Assembly (NCBI GenBank): GCA_020852865.1
Contig: JADYZZ010000057.1
Span: forward strand, 1-61,214
Reading direction: 5' to 3'
Origin: Rubrivivax sp.
Lineage (GTDB): Bacteria; Pseudomonadota; Gammaproteobacteria; Burkholderiales; Burkholderiaceae_C
DNA length: 61,214 nucleotides
The translations under genes and the position numbers were made by a program. The notes beneath the pieces are model-generated. The model saw only the letters and a program-made list of their open reading frames with translations. It ran no database searches and was not told where the DNA came from. Each line of letters opens with the position of its first letter. Positions within the stretch are counted from its first letter, which is position 1. Shown here one piece after another: positions 36,811 to 46,108 of the stretch.

Positions 36811-36918
36811 CCGGCCGCTCCCCAGCCGCTCCCCAGCCGCTCCTCCGCCCGTCCTCAGCGGCTCCTCAGCGGCCCCCCAGCCGCCCCCAACCGCTCCTCA
36901 GCGGCTCCTCAGCGGCGC
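36811..36918. repeat. 11-bp tandem repeats at the convergent gene ends
   Basis: About ten degenerate units of 11 bp with consensus CCAGC(C/G)GCTCC (units at 36822, 36833, 36844, 36855, 36866, 36877, then a 10-base unit, 36898, 36909). Units carry AGCCGCT in the left part and its complement AGCGGCT further right, so long stem-loops are possible. The array overlaps the stop codon of tpsA and separates it from the plus-strand gene ending at 36742. Confidence 0.8.
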
Positions 36919-39900
36919 GCTGGCCGCAGCGGGCAGCGCGCCACGCCCGAGCACCGTGAAGCTGCTGTCGCTGCCGGCCTCGCAGACGTCGGGGCGCAGG
37001 AGCCCGAAATCGATCGGCTGCGCCAGCAGCGCGGCCAGGCTGCCCGAGAGCCTGAGCTCGGGCCGCGTCACGTCGAGCCGCCCGGCGACGCCGTCGGGCG
37101 CGGCCGCCTGGATGACGTTGTGGCCGGGCGCGTCGGGGCGGAAGTCGACGATGCGATCGCCGCCGATGTAGACGTGGTTGCCGTCGGGCACCAGCACCGC
37201 GGCGTCGATCGTCACCGTGCCGCCGCTGGCGCGCGCGGCCGCGGTGTTGGCCTGAACGAAGCCCGAAGCCAGCGCCAGTGCGGCCGTGGTGATGCGGATG
37301 TCGCCGCCGTCGCCGCCGTCGCGCGCGAGCACCGAAGTCGTCACCAGGCTGTCGCGCAGCACCAGTGCGCCGCCGGCCTCGATGCGGATCGGACCGCCGC
37401 GGCCGCTCGCCGCCGAGGTCTGCAGGCCCGAGTCGTCGAGCCGGATGGCGCCGGCACTCGCGAGTTCGATCGCGCCGGCGTCGGCCGCGGCACTGGCCGC
37501 CGCGGTGATCTGCGCGCCTTCGAGCACGATGCGCCCACCTTGCACGCGGATGCGCGAATCGCCCTGCGCCGCGACCGGGCTGTGCGCGTCGTTGGCGATG
37601 CTCAGCAGTGCATCGCGGCCGAGCACGATCTCGCCGTCGACGACGATCGTGATGCGCCCGGCGCGGCCGGCGGAATCAGGCAGCGCGCGGCTGGCGATGC
37701 GGCTGCGCTGGCCGCTCGCGTCGCTGCCGTCGACGGCCAGGCGCGCGCTGCGGATCTCGATGTCGCCGGAGGCGCCGCCGCCGCCGCTGTTGGCGACGAT
37801 GCGGCCGCCCTCGTGCAGCTCGACGCTCTCGCTGGCCTGCACGACGATGCGCCCGGCATCGCCGCGATCGGCCGCCACCGAGAACAGCCCGCCCGCGCCC
37901 GAGAGCAAGACGCGCGCGGCGTGCACGTCGAGCGTGCCGCCGCGGCCGGCGCCCAGCGTGCTGGTCGAGACCATGCCTTCGTCGACCACCTGCAAGTCGC
38001 CGACTTCGAGACGCATGGCACCGGCATGGCCGCTGCCCTGGGTGTCGGCGAAGATGCCTGTCGAGGCGCGCGGATTGGCGCCGCCGTCGATGCGCAGCGT
38101 ATCGGCAGCCAGGCGCAGCGGCTGGCCGTCGCGCGCCGAGGCGGTGGACGTCGCGATGAAGCCGCCTTCGCGGATGTCGATGCGCGTGGCCTGCACGTCG
38201 ACGCCGGCACCGGCCCCGCTGTAGAGCGCATCGCCGGCGATGCAGCTCAGGCTCTGGCCGCCGCCGCGCCCGTCGATGACGATCGTTGCCGCGCGCACCT
38301 TCACCGAGCCCGTGCTGCCGCTGCCGAAGGTGCCCGCGGCGATCGCGCCGCCGCTTTGCAGCGTCAGCGCGCCGCGCACCTGCAGCTCGACGCTGCCGGC
38401 GTTGCCGGCCGCGCCGTAGGCGTACGAGTCGATGCCGGTGGCCGCGCCGTGGCCTTCGATGCGCAGCTGCCCGGCATCGATGCCGATGCGGCCGGCCGAA
38501 CCCTGCTCGTGGTTGGTCGAGGTCGAGATGCGCGCGCCGTCCAGCAGCGTGAGCGCTTCGGCCTCGATCACGAGCGCGCCGCCGCGGCCGGCGCCGAGCG
38601 CGTTGGCATAGATGCCGGTGACGACGCCATTGCCGCCGCCTTGCATCTCGATGCGCGGGCTGCGCACGGTCACGCTGCCCGCGTCGACGCCGCCCAGCGT
38701 GGCGCCGGCGATCTGGCCGCCGTCGCGCAGCGTGAGCTGCTCGCCGGCCTGGACCTCGACGCTGGCTGCCGGGCCGCCGCCGCCGGACAGACCGCTGATC
38801 GTGGTCGGCGCACCCTGCCCGTCGATGAACACGCGCCGCGCCTGCACCGACAGCGGTCCCGGCACGGCGCCGCTGCGGTTGGACGAGCCGATGCTGGCGC
38901 CGCCGAGGATCTGGAGCGCGTCGGCCACGCGCACGGCGAGCTCCCCCGGCGCACCGGCCTGCCCCATCGTGAGCAGCCCCGTCGGGCCGTTCGCGCCGCG
39001 GCCCGACAGCGTAAGCGAGCCGGCGTTCACGCGCAGCGGGCCGGCCATGCCGTCGGCCATCGTGTAGCTGGCCAGGTTCGCGCCCTCGCTCAGCACCAGG
39101 GCGCCGCTCACGTCGACCTGCAGTCCCGAGCCAGGGCGGCTGCCGTAGTTCCAGGCCGACGCCGTCGCGCCTTGCATCGCGCTCGCCTGCCCCGCCTCGA
39201 GGCGCAGCAGCGCACCGGGGCCGACACCGCTGGCCGCCAACTCCGCGCCCGCGCCGAGCACCAGCGCGCCCTGGGCCTGCAGGTGCAGCGGTGCGGCAAG
39301 CGTGGCGAGCTGTGCGCGCTCGATGCGCAGCTCGCCGCCGGCCACAGTGAGCGGCGCCCCGAAGGCCGGCAGCAGCGCCGCGTCGCGCACCACCAGCGGC
39401 CCGGCCGGCGCGGCGGGTGCCGCGAGGAAGCCGAACGACTCGGGAGCGGCCACGCTCAGGCTGCTGGCGTCGCCCGCGCTCGCGTCGAGCCGGCTGCCGT
39501 CGGCGAAGCGGATCGTGTTCGCGGCGCCCAGGTGCAGCCCGGCCGGCACGTCGAAGTGCGCGCCTGCGCCGACGACCACGCCGCTCGGATTGAGGAGCCA
39601 GAAATCGGGGCTCGCGCCGCCCGCGGCCTGCAGCTGCAGCGGGCCTTCGAGCACGCTGGCCTGTCCGCCGGTGACGCGCGCGATGACGTGGCGCAGCCCC
39701 GGATCCTGCGTCGTGAAGGTCGCGGCCTCGCCCTTGTCGATGCCGAAACGGGCGAAGCTGTGCAGCAGATTGGCACCGCGCACCGTGCCCAGCGTCTGCG
39801 GCACCGTGAAGCGGCCCGCGAGCGTCTGCACCGCGCCGGCGCTGCCGTCGGTGACGGCAGCGGCGCGCGCAGGCTGCGGCGTCGCCGCGAGCGTCGCCAG

Positions 39901-39966
39901 GAACGCGAGCACGGCAGCGCCGATCGCCGTGGTGCCGGCGGCCGGTGCGGGCGGCGGATGCCTCAT
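36898..39966 (-). CDS. Two-partner secretion exoprotein (filamentous haemagglutinin N-terminal domain, TpsA)
   Basis: Secreted beta-helical exoprotein. The 1,022 residues start with a signal peptide (hydrophobic AAVLAFLATLAA, cleavage after PARAAA). The TPS secretion domain covers roughly residues 35–260 and shows LLHSFARFGIDKGEAATF and the hallmark LNPSGVVVGAGAHFDV. The rest is a repetitive parallel beta-helix with recurring units such as GGAxLxLxxGGxI and VRxArIxIxG. It ends without a cysteine-rich or enzymatic tail, so it is rather small for a TpsA and probably structural or adhesive. The ATG overlaps the CHAT gene stop (ATGA). Its stop lies in an 11-bp repeat array. Confidence 0.9.
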   Translation of the reverse strand: MRHPPPAPAAGTTAIGAAVLAFLATLAATPQPARAAAVTDGSAGAVQTLAGRFTVPQTLGTVRGANLLHSFARFGIDKGEAATFTTQDPGLRHVIARVTGGQASVLEGPLQLQAAGGASPDFWLLNPSGVVVGAGAHFDVPAGLHLGAANTIRFADGSRLDASAGDASSLSVAAPESFGFLAAPAAPAGPLVVRDAALLPAFGAPLTVAGGELRIERAQLATLAAPLHLQAQGALVLGAGAELAASGVGPGALLRLEAGQASAMQGATASAWNYGSRPGSGLQVDVSGALVLSEGANLASYTMADGMAGPLRVNAGSLTLSGRGANGPTGLLTMGQAGAPGELAVRVADALQILGGASIGSSNRSGAVPGPLSVQARRVFIDGQGAPTTISGLSGGGGPAASVEVQAGEQLTLRDGGQIAGATLGGVDAGSVTVRSPRIEMQGGGNGVVTGIYANALGAGRGGALVIEAEALTLLDGARISTSTNHEQGSAGRIGIDAGQLRIEGHGAATGIDSYAYGAAGNAGSVELQVRGALTLQSGGAIAAGTFGSGSTGSVKVRAATIVIDGRGGGQSLSCIAGDALYSGAGAGVDVQATRIDIREGGFIATSTASARDGQPLRLAADTLRIDGGANPRASTGIFADTQGSGHAGAMRLEVGDLQVVDEGMVSTSTLGAGRGGTLDVHAARVLLSGAGGLFSVAADRGDAGRIVVQASESVELHEGGRIVANSGGGGASGDIEIRSARLAVDGSDASGQRSRIASRALPDSAGRAGRITIVVDGEIVLGRDALLSIANDAHSPVAAQGDSRIRVQGGRIVLEGAQITAAASAAADAGAIELASAGAIRLDDSGLQTSAASGRGGPIRIEAGGALVLRDSLVTTSVLARDGGDGGDIRITTAALALASGFVQANTAAARASGGTVTIDAAVLVPDGNHVYIGGDRIVDFRPDAPGHNVIQAAAPDGVAGRLDVTRPELRLSGSLAALLAQPIDFGLLRPDVCEAGSDSSFTVLGRGALPAAASAPLRSR

Positions 39967-42197
39967 TGCCAGTCTCCGATCAGGATGAACGGGGCCCAGT
40001 GGAAGGGGTGGGCGTGTTCGGGCTGCAGCAGCAGCGCCAGCTGCGCCTGGCGCAGCGCCTGCGCGCGCGCGAGCTCGCCGCGCGCCAGGCGCCGGTAGAA
40101 ACCGTCCATCACCAGGCGCGCCGACTCGTCGGCCACCGGCCAGAGCGTGCCCAGCGCGCTGCGCGCGCGCGCCTTGAGCGCGCTGCCGCTCATGCCCAGC
40201 GGCGCGCGGTCGTCGCCCTCGGCGGTCTCGCAGGCCGAGAGCGTGAGCAGCTCGATCGCCTCGCCGCGCGGCGCGGCGTTGCGCAGCAGCGCCTGCAGGC
40301 CATCGAGCGTGAGCAGCTCGTCGTAGGTCATGATGAAAGTCGAGTCGATGTCGTGTCCGAACAGGCCGTGCGAGGCGATGTGCACGACGGCGTAGGTCTG
40401 GCCGCGCAACTGCCCTTGCAGCGCGTGCAGCGTGAACTGGTCGTCGAGCAGCACCGTCCCCGGCAGCAGCGCGGCGAGCGCGTCGATCTCGGCCTTCACG
40501 CCGGGCAGCGCCAGCGCCTCGCGCAGCGCGCTGCGCTGCTGGGCGTTCATCGGCGCGCCGCGCGCGGCCGCCGGGCGCGGCCCGCGCACCGTGCCCTCGG
40601 GTTCGAGCACGGCCTCGACCAGGTCCGGCGGCAGCCTGTCGACCACCGGGCCCGGATTGCTCAAGCCGGCCAGCAGCGCGCGCAGAGGCCGGCGCTCGCT
40701 GCGCGGCGCCGCCGTCAGGCTGAGCGCCGGCACGGTGGCCACGGCCATGCGCTGCAGCAGCCAGGCGCGGCCGTCGTACAGGGCAGCCAAGGGCAGCAGG
40801 CGCAGCACGCCGTCGGGGACGACGACCAGGGTCTCGATCTGCGCCTGCGCCAGCAGATCGTCCAGCGGCGCGATGAGCCGTCGGTAGAGCCCCTGCGCCT
40901 GCCCCAGCAGCGGCTGTCCGTCGCGCAGCGCGGCCACGAAGGCCAGCACCTCGTCGCGCAGCGCCTTCTCGGCGATCGGCACGCTGCGCCGCTCGAGTCC
41001 GGCCTGGGTTTCGAGCAGCAGCTCGAGGCGATCGGGCAGCACGATCGGGTAGTAGATCGCGGTGCCGGCGCTCGGCGGCGCCGCGACGGTGCGCGCGGCG
41101 GTCTCGACGCTGCAGCGCTCGCGCAGGAAGTCGGCCAGTTCGGTCTGCTTGATCAGCTCGACCGTCTCGCGCGCCTGTCTCAGCAGCGTCTGGCGCTCGA
41201 CCGCGGGCGCGCCGTCGGCACGGCGCAGCAGCTCGTCGGTGAGACCGAGGTACAGCGGCGCCAGCGTCTCGCGGAACGACGAGCGCCCGTCCTGATAGCG
41301 CACCGGGATGTCGCTGCGCACCGCCTGCGCATGCTCGACCGCGCGCCGGTAGGCCGCGAGCGCGCGCGCGTGGTCGCCTGCGGCCGCGCTCAACCGCGCG
41401 GCGCGCCCTTCGAGCGTCATCAGCTGCTCGCGCGCATCGACGCGCCGCGCGTGCGCGATGCCCTGCTCGGCCAGCGCGAGCGCGTCGGCGCCGCGCTGCT
41501 GGGCCTCGTAGAGCGCGGCCAGGCCGTCGAGCGCCTCGGCCACGAGGCGCTCGTCGCCGCCGGCCAGCGCCTGCGTGCGCCCGCGCTCGAGCGCGCGCCA
41601 GGCGAGCGCTGCGGCGGCGCCGTCGGCTCCGGCTGCACCGCCGGCGCCGTCGCGCGCCAGCGCTGCGGCCTGTGCGGCCAGGTTGAGCGCTAGGCGCGCC
41701 TGAGCCGCGGGCTCGGGCAGGGTCGCCACGCGCGTGAGCGCCTGCTGCAACGCCTCCAGCCGCCGGTCAGGCGGGCGCACGCGCAGCTCGTTGAGCAGGG
41801 CGCGCAGCGCGAGTTCGGCGTCGCCCGGCACGAGCGCCGCCGCCGCGGCCCAGTGCGCCGCCGCATCGGCGCCCCGGCCGCGCGTGTAGAGCAGGTTGCC
41901 GAGGTCCATTTCGGCCGTGGCGCGCTCGGGCGCGGGCAGCGGCGCGGCGGCCGCTTCACGCAGCAGCGCTTCGGCCTCGTCGCCGCGGCCGAGCGCGAGC
42001 CAGGCGGCGCCCAGCTTACCCGCGCTGCGTGCGCGCTCGAGCGCGTCGGTGATGCGTGCATGCGCGGCCTGCATCGCCTGCACGCGCAGGCGCAGCGGCC
42101 CCTGGTCGGCGGCACAGGCGTCGTCGGCGGCCTGCGCGCCGCCGGCCAGCAGCAGCGCCAGCGCTGCGGCGACGGCGGCGCCGGCGCGGCGCCGCAC
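39963..42197 (-). CDS. CHAT-domain peptidase with TPR region
   Basis: Caspase-like clan CD peptidase of the CHAT family. I prefer the GTG at 42197, 7 bases after the tpsB stop, because it gives a clean signal peptide (RRRAGAAVAAALALLLAGGAQAAD starts it, shown in part) and leaves the tpsB C-terminus alone; ATGs at 42245 and 42263 are alternatives. About 745 residues: TPR-like helices in the first half, the CHAT domain in the last 350 with catalytic His610 in VHIASHGLF and Cys656 in LTLSACETAEG (numbering from the GTG). It closes with the family ending HPFHWAPFILIGDW. Sitting between tpsB and tpsA, and exported, it could process the exoprotein. Confidence 0.88.
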   Translation of the reverse strand: MRRRAGAAVAAALALLLAGGAQAADDACAADQGPLRLRVQAMQAAHARITDALERARSAGKLGAAWLALGRGDEAEALLREAAAAPLPAPERATAEMDLGNLLYTRGRGADAAAHWAAAAALVPGDAELALRALLNELRVRPPDRRLEALQQALTRVATLPEPAAQARLALNLAAQAAALARDGAGGAAGADGAAAALAWRALERGRTQALAGGDERLVAEALDGLAALYEAQQRGADALALAEQGIAHARRVDAREQLMTLEGRAARLSAAAGDHARALAAYRRAVEHAQAVRSDIPVRYQDGRSSFRETLAPLYLGLTDELLRRADGAPAVERQTLLRQARETVELIKQTELADFLRERCSVETAARTVAAPPSAGTAIYYPIVLPDRLELLLETQAGLERRSVPIAEKALRDEVLAFVAALRDGQPLLGQAQGLYRRLIAPLDDLLAQAQIETLVVVPDGVLRLLPLAALYDGRAWLLQRMAVATVPALSLTAAPRSERRPLRALLAGLSNPGPVVDRLPPDLVEAVLEPEGTVRGPRPAAARGAPMNAQQRSALREALALPGVKAEIDALAALLPGTVLLDDQFTLHALQGQLRGQTYAVVHIASHGLFGHDIDSTFIMTYDELLTLDGLQALLRNAAPRGEAIELLTLSACETAEGDDRAPLGMSGSALKARARSALGTLWPVADESARLVMDGFYRRLARGELARAQALRQAQLALLLQPEHAHPFHWAPFILIGDWQ

Positions 42198-42204
42198 GCG
42201 TCCG

Positions 42205-43845
42205 TCAGAACGCAGGCCGCCAGCGCAGCATGAGGTGGATGCCATGGTCCTGCAGGTTTCCATGGTTGGCGACGGGCCGGCTCTCGAGGCGCCGGGCGAA
42301 GTTCAGCTCGCCTTCGAGCTCGGCGAAGCTCCAGGCCAGGCCCAGGCCCAGCGACGCCAGGCGCGCACGGGGCTCGTCGCGGTTCCACGCCTGTCCGCCT
42401 TCGACGAAGGGGACGAGCGCCAGGCTGGCGCGCCGCGCCTCGTCGCGCCAGATCGGCCAGTGCCACTCGGCGCCGAGCGCCAGACCGTTGTCGCGCACGG
42501 CCTGGTTCTCGCGGTAGCCGCGCACGGTGTTGCGCCCGCCGAGCGCCATCTGCTCGAGCGGCACCAGATGCTGGTCGGCATGCTGCGCCTGTGTGCGCAG
42601 CACGATGCGGCGCCCGCCTTCGCCGTGCACGAGCACCGCCTGCCCCTGCAGTTGCCACAGCCGGTAGCGGCGCGGCGCGATCCCCGGCAGCCCGGGGTCG
42701 TCGTGCAGGTTGTTGCGGCCCTGCACGAGCCCGGCGCGCAGCGCGTAGACATGGCGCCCCCGGCGCAGCGTGAGTTCCTGGAACAGCCGCCAGGACTCGA
42801 CGCGCGTCGTGCCGCTGTCTTCGCCGGTGACGAAGGAGAAGGGTTCGCCGGCCAGCGTCGTGCGGTTGCTGCGCCGCGCATGCGTGAGGCCCAGCAGCCA
42901 GCGCCGGCGCGGCTCGTCCAGCAACGGATGCGAGAGCGTGGCTTCGCGCGTGTCGATGCGGCTGCCGATGTCCAGCGCCGCCACCGGCTCCTCGATCACC
43001 GAGGAGCTGCCGCGCGCCAGTCGCAGCGCCAGCACGGTGCGCGTGCCGCCCAGCGGCAGCTGCCAGCTCGCGTCGGCGTTCGTGCTGCCTTCGCTGCGGG
43101 TGAGCGTGCCGGCCAGCAGGTCGCCCCAGCCCAGCAGGTTCTGCGCGCTGGCCTCGACGCCGGCCTGCGCCGCACCGACCGCGGGTGCGAGGTAGTTGTT
43201 GGCAAAGAGCGAAACCTGCCAGGGCCGCGCGCGCGTGACATCGAGCTCCAGCAGCGCGCGGCCGGGTGCGTCGTCGGGCAGCAGCCGCGCCTGGATGCGT
43301 GTGAACAGCGGATCGGCGAGCTGCAGCTCGAAGCGCTCCTGCAGCCGCTGCAGGTCCAGCACCTCGTCGCCGTGCACGAGGCGCGAAGCGAGGTAGGTCG
43401 CGCTGAGGCCTTGCAGCCCCGACTGGCGCACCTGCGCGATGCGGCCTTCGACGATGCGCAGCGTCAGCGTCGCGCCCTGCAGCGCGTCGTCGTCGAGCAC
43501 GGCGCCCGAGTTGATGCGGCCGCGCGCGACGTAGGCGCGCGTGATCGTCTGGCGCAGATCCTCCAGGTCCAAAGCGCGCAGCGGCCGTCCGAGCCAGGGC
43601 GCGGCGAGCTGCTGCAGCTCGGCGTCGTCGATCACGGTCGCGCCGCGAAAGCGCACTTCGCGCAGCACCACCGGCGCAGGCGGGTGCGCGGCGACCGGCG
43701 GCAGCGCAAAGGCCTCGCCGGCCGCGCCGGCCGCGCCCGACGCGGCGCTCGGGCCGGCAGGTCCCTCGGCCCGGGCAGCGCCCGCCGCGGTCAGCGCGAG
43801 GGCGACGATCATCAGCACGCGCGCAGCGCCGGCAGCGCAGGACAT
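42205..43845 (-). CDS. Two-partner secretion outer-membrane transporter (TpsB, FhaC/ShlB family)
   Basis: Outer-membrane barrel that exports the cognate TpsA. The start MSCAAGAARVLMIVALALTA gives a signal peptide ending near ARAEG. Residues about 50–200 form POTRA domains (VLREVRFRGATVIDDAELQQ; RGRINSGAVLDDDALQGATL). The remaining part is a 16-stranded barrel containing the family VRGY motif in NTVRGYRENQAVRDNG and the C-terminal aromatic (LRWRPAF), as expected for a BAM substrate. The 546-residue length is canonical. It is the first gene of the tpsB–CHAT–tpsA operon; the 262 bp upstream hold no other gene. Confidence 0.93.
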   Translation of the reverse strand: MSCAAGAARVLMIVALALTAAGAARAEGPAGPSAASGAAGAAGEAFALPPVAAHPPAPVVLREVRFRGATVIDDAELQQLAAPWLGRPLRALDLEDLRQTITRAYVARGRINSGAVLDDDALQGATLTLRIVEGRIAQVRQSGLQGLSATYLASRLVHGDEVLDLQRLQERFELQLADPLFTRIQARLLPDDAPGRALLELDVTRARPWQVSLFANNYLAPAVGAAQAGVEASAQNLLGWGDLLAGTLTRSEGSTNADASWQLPLGGTRTVLALRLARGSSSVIEEPVAALDIGSRIDTREATLSHPLLDEPRRRWLLGLTHARRSNRTTLAGEPFSFVTGEDSGTTRVESWRLFQELTLRRGRHVYALRAGLVQGRNNLHDDPGLPGIAPRRYRLWQLQGQAVLVHGEGGRRIVLRTQAQHADQHLVPLEQMALGGRNTVRGYRENQAVRDNGLALGAEWHWPIWRDEARRASLALVPFVEGGQAWNRDEPRARLASLGLGLAWSFAELEGELNFARRLESRPVANHGNLQDHGIHLMLRWRPAF

Positions 43846-44107
43846 CGGGTTTCCGGATCTTCCTGGGGCAGGCGCGATTCTCGCCACAGCGCAGGCGCCG
43901 AGTCCATCCCGCGTCCTCGCCGCGCGCGCGGCGCCCATCGCGCTGCCGCGCAAGGCGGCGCGGAGCGCCGGCCGCACGCCGCCTTCGACGATCGGGCCGA
44001 GCCGGTACGCGGTCGACGCGCGGGCCGGCGCTGCCGCGGCGGGGTTCGGCACAGCCTGGGCTCGGCGATGCCGTCCCGAGTCGGCGGCGCCCGGGCGCCG
44101 TGCGGCG

Positions 44108-45061
44108 CTACTCTGCCGTAATCCGTGCTGCCGCGATCACCTTGGCCCAGCGTTCGACTTCCGTGTTCAGGAAGGGCGCGAAGGCCTCGGCGGCGCGCGC
44201 GTCGACCCGGAAGCCCTGCGCGCCCGCGCGCTCGGCCATCGCCGGCGTCTGCATGATCGCCACCGCCTCACGGCCCAGCAAGGCCACTGCGGCGTCGGGG
44301 GTGCGCGCCGGGGCCATGATCGCCGTCCAGTTCTCGACGTTGAGCTCGGGCAGGCCGGCCTCGGCCGTGGTCGGCACGTCGGGCACGGCCGGGTGGCGCG
44401 CCGAGCTGGTGATGGCCAGCGCGCGCAGTTTGCCGGCCTTCACATGCGCGATGCTTTCCGGGAAGTTGGAGAAGATCACGTCGAGCTGGCCGCCGATCAG
44501 GTCGGTCATCGACGGCGCGCCGCCCTTGTACGGCACATGCTGGATGGCGTTGCCCGTCACCTGGTTGAACAGCGCCAGCGTCAGGTGCGGCGGCGTCCCG
44601 TTGCCGCTCGAGCCGGCGTTGAGCAAGCGCGCCTTGGCCGCGGCGATGAGCCCCTTCAGATCCTTGATCGGGCTGGCCGCGGGCACCACCACCAGCATCG
44701 GGCTGCCGGCCAGCAGCGCCACCGGTTTGAGGTCGCGCAGCAGATCGTAGGGCGAGCGGCCCTTGAACAGCGTCGCGTTGACGGCATGGCTCATCGTGAT
44801 CGCGAGGATGGTGTTGCCGTCGGGCGCGGCCTTGGCCACCGCGTCGGCGCCGATGATGCCGCCGCTGCCCGGCTTGTTCTCGATCACGACGTTGATCTTC
44901 AGGCGCTTGCCCAGCTCCTCGCCGACCAGGCGCGCCATCACGTCGGTCAGGCCGCCGGGCGGAAACGGCACCACGTAGCGCATCGTCGTGCCGCCTCCGG
45001 GCGCCTGCGCCCAGGCCACAGCGGGCAGCAGGCCGGCGGCCAGCAGGGTTCGTCTCTTCAT
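44108..45061 (-). CDS. Bug/TctC-family periplasmic solute receptor
   Basis: Periplasmic binding protein of the tripartite tricarboxylate transporter type, hugely expanded in Burkholderiales. The 317 residues begin with a signal peptide (MKRRTLLAAGLLPAVAWAQA) and show the family motifs RYVVPFPPGGLTDVMARLV, VVIENKPGSGGIIGAD, GKLRALAITSSAR and PDVPTTAEAGLPE. No membrane components (TctA/TctB) are in the window, so it is an orphan receptor using a shared transporter. It is the last gene of the suy cluster (34 bp after the ComC-like gene), so sulfolactate or a related carboxylate is the likely ligand (inference from context). Confidence 0.93.
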   Translation of the reverse strand: MKRRTLLAAGLLPAVAWAQAPGGGTTMRYVVPFPPGGLTDVMARLVGEELGKRLKINVVIENKPGSGGIIGADAVAKAAPDGNTILAITMSHAVNATLFKGRSPYDLLRDLKPVALLAGSPMLVVVPAASPIKDLKGLIAAAKARLLNAGSSGNGTPPHLTLALFNQVTGNAIQHVPYKGGAPSMTDLIGGQLDVIFSNFPESIAHVKAGKLRALAITSSARHPAVPDVPTTAEAGLPELNVENWTAIMAPARTPDAAVALLGREAVAIMQTPAMAERAGAQGFRVDARAAEAFAPFLNTEVERWAKVIAAARITAE

Positions 45062-45094
45062 CGTCGTCTCCTTGTTGGTGGGGACAGCAGGAAT

Positions 45095-46108
45095 TCAGGC
45101 GCCGGCCAGCGCGCGCAGCGTTGCCCACAACGCCTCGGGCACTGCCGCGCCCTCGGTCTGGGCGCGGCGGCGCAGCGCCTCGCGCCGCGCGCCGGGCAGG
45201 CGCACGCCGGCGTCGACCTGCATCTCGCGCACCAGCTGCTCGAGCCGCTCGAGGTAGCTCGCCCGACCGGCCAGCGCATCCGGGTCGATGAAGAGGAAGG
45301 CCTGGCCGATGCCGGGCCGGTTGCCCTCGTCGACGAAGAAGCTCGACGCCTCGAAGCCGAAGTTGGCGCCGATCAGCGCCGTGACGAGCAGTTCGACCAC
45401 GAGCGCGAGCATCGCGCCCTTGGGCGAGCTGACCGCGCCGATCGGCAGCATCACGCCGTCGAGCGCGGCCTTGGCGTCGGTGGTCGGCTGGCCGTCGCGG
45501 TCCAGGGCCCAGCCGGGCGGGATCGGCCGGCCCTCCTTGGCCGCCAGCATGACCTTGCCGCGCGCCACCTCCGACAGGCTGAGGTCGATCAGCAGCGGAT
45601 CGGCCGCGCGGCGCGGGAACGCCGCAGCCAGCGGGTTGGTGCCGAAGATCGCGTGCCGGCCACCGGCCGCCGGCATCGCCGCCGGTGAATTGGCGAAGCC
45701 CAGCGCCGCCAGCCCGGCGGCCGCCGCCGGGCGCAGGTGGTCGACCAGCACGCCGGCGTGGTGGCTGCGCCGCACGCCGGCAAAGGCCACCCCCTGCGCC
45801 AGCGCGCGCTGCACGCCCTCGGCGACGGCCAGTTCGCAGGCTTCGAAGGCCAACCCCTCGCCGGCGTCGACGAGCACCGCGCCGCCGCGCGCCTGCTGCA
45901 CGCGCGGCCGTGCGTTGCCGTCGACGCGGCCGATGCGCAGATGCGTGCAGTACTGCGCCACCCGCGCCAGGCCGTGCGAGCCGATGCCCTGGGCCTCGGC
46001 CAGCACGAGCGCGCGCGCGGCGGCAGCGGCCATCTCCGGGCCGGCGCCGGCGCGGCGCAGCGCCGCGTCGACCAGCCGCTCGAGTTCGGCCAGCGCAACG
46101 GCAACCAT
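45095..46108 (-). CDS. comC: Ldh2-family oxidoreductase, probable (R)-sulfolactate dehydrogenase (ComC-like)
   Basis: NAD(P)-dependent dehydrogenase of the malate/L-lactate/ureidoglycolate (type 2) family. The 337 residues contain AEAQGIGSHGLARVAQY with the conserved histidine, VRRSHHAGVLVDHL, then GTNPLAAAFPR and the SPKGAMLALVVELL segment. In sulfolactate degraders, ComC and SlcC interconvert the two sulfolactate enantiomers through sulfopyruvate so that SuyAB receives the (R) form. The gene overlaps the slcC-like stop (TGATG). The family assignment is firm; the sulfolactate specificity rests on the neighbouring suyAB. Confidence 0.78.
   Translation of the reverse strand: MVAVALAELERLVDAALRRAGAGPEMAAAAARALVLAEAQGIGSHGLARVAQYCTHLRIGRVDGNARPRVQQARGGAVLVDAGEGLAFEACELAVAEGVQRALAQGVAFAGVRRSHHAGVLVDHLRPAAAAGLAALGFANSPAAMPAAGGRHAIFGTNPLAAAFPRRAADPLLIDLSLSEVARGKVMLAAKEGRPIPPGWALDRDGQPTTDAKAALDGVMLPIGAVSSPKGAMLALVVELLVTALIGANFGFEASSFFVDEGNRPGIGQAFLFIDPDALAGRASYLERLEQLVREMQVDAGVRLPGARREALRRRAQTEGAAVPEALWATLRALAGA

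Noticed and set aside
35452..40098. Plus-strand open frame of 1,548 codons opposite tpsA
   Set aside because: It is a shadow frame of very GC-rich DNA, composed of Arg/Ala/Gln/His-rich sequence without family motifs, while the minus strand encodes a clear haemagglutinin-type exoprotein with signal peptide.
42198..42263. ATG starts for the CHAT gene inside the end of tpsB
   Set aside because: They would overlap the conserved TpsB barrel end and push the signal peptide 15–22 residues inward. The GTG after the tpsB stop is cleaner, but the ATGs are not excluded.
44108..45061. Complete tripartite tricarboxylate transporter
   Set aside because: Only the periplasmic receptor is present; no TctA- or TctB-like membrane protein is encoded nearby.
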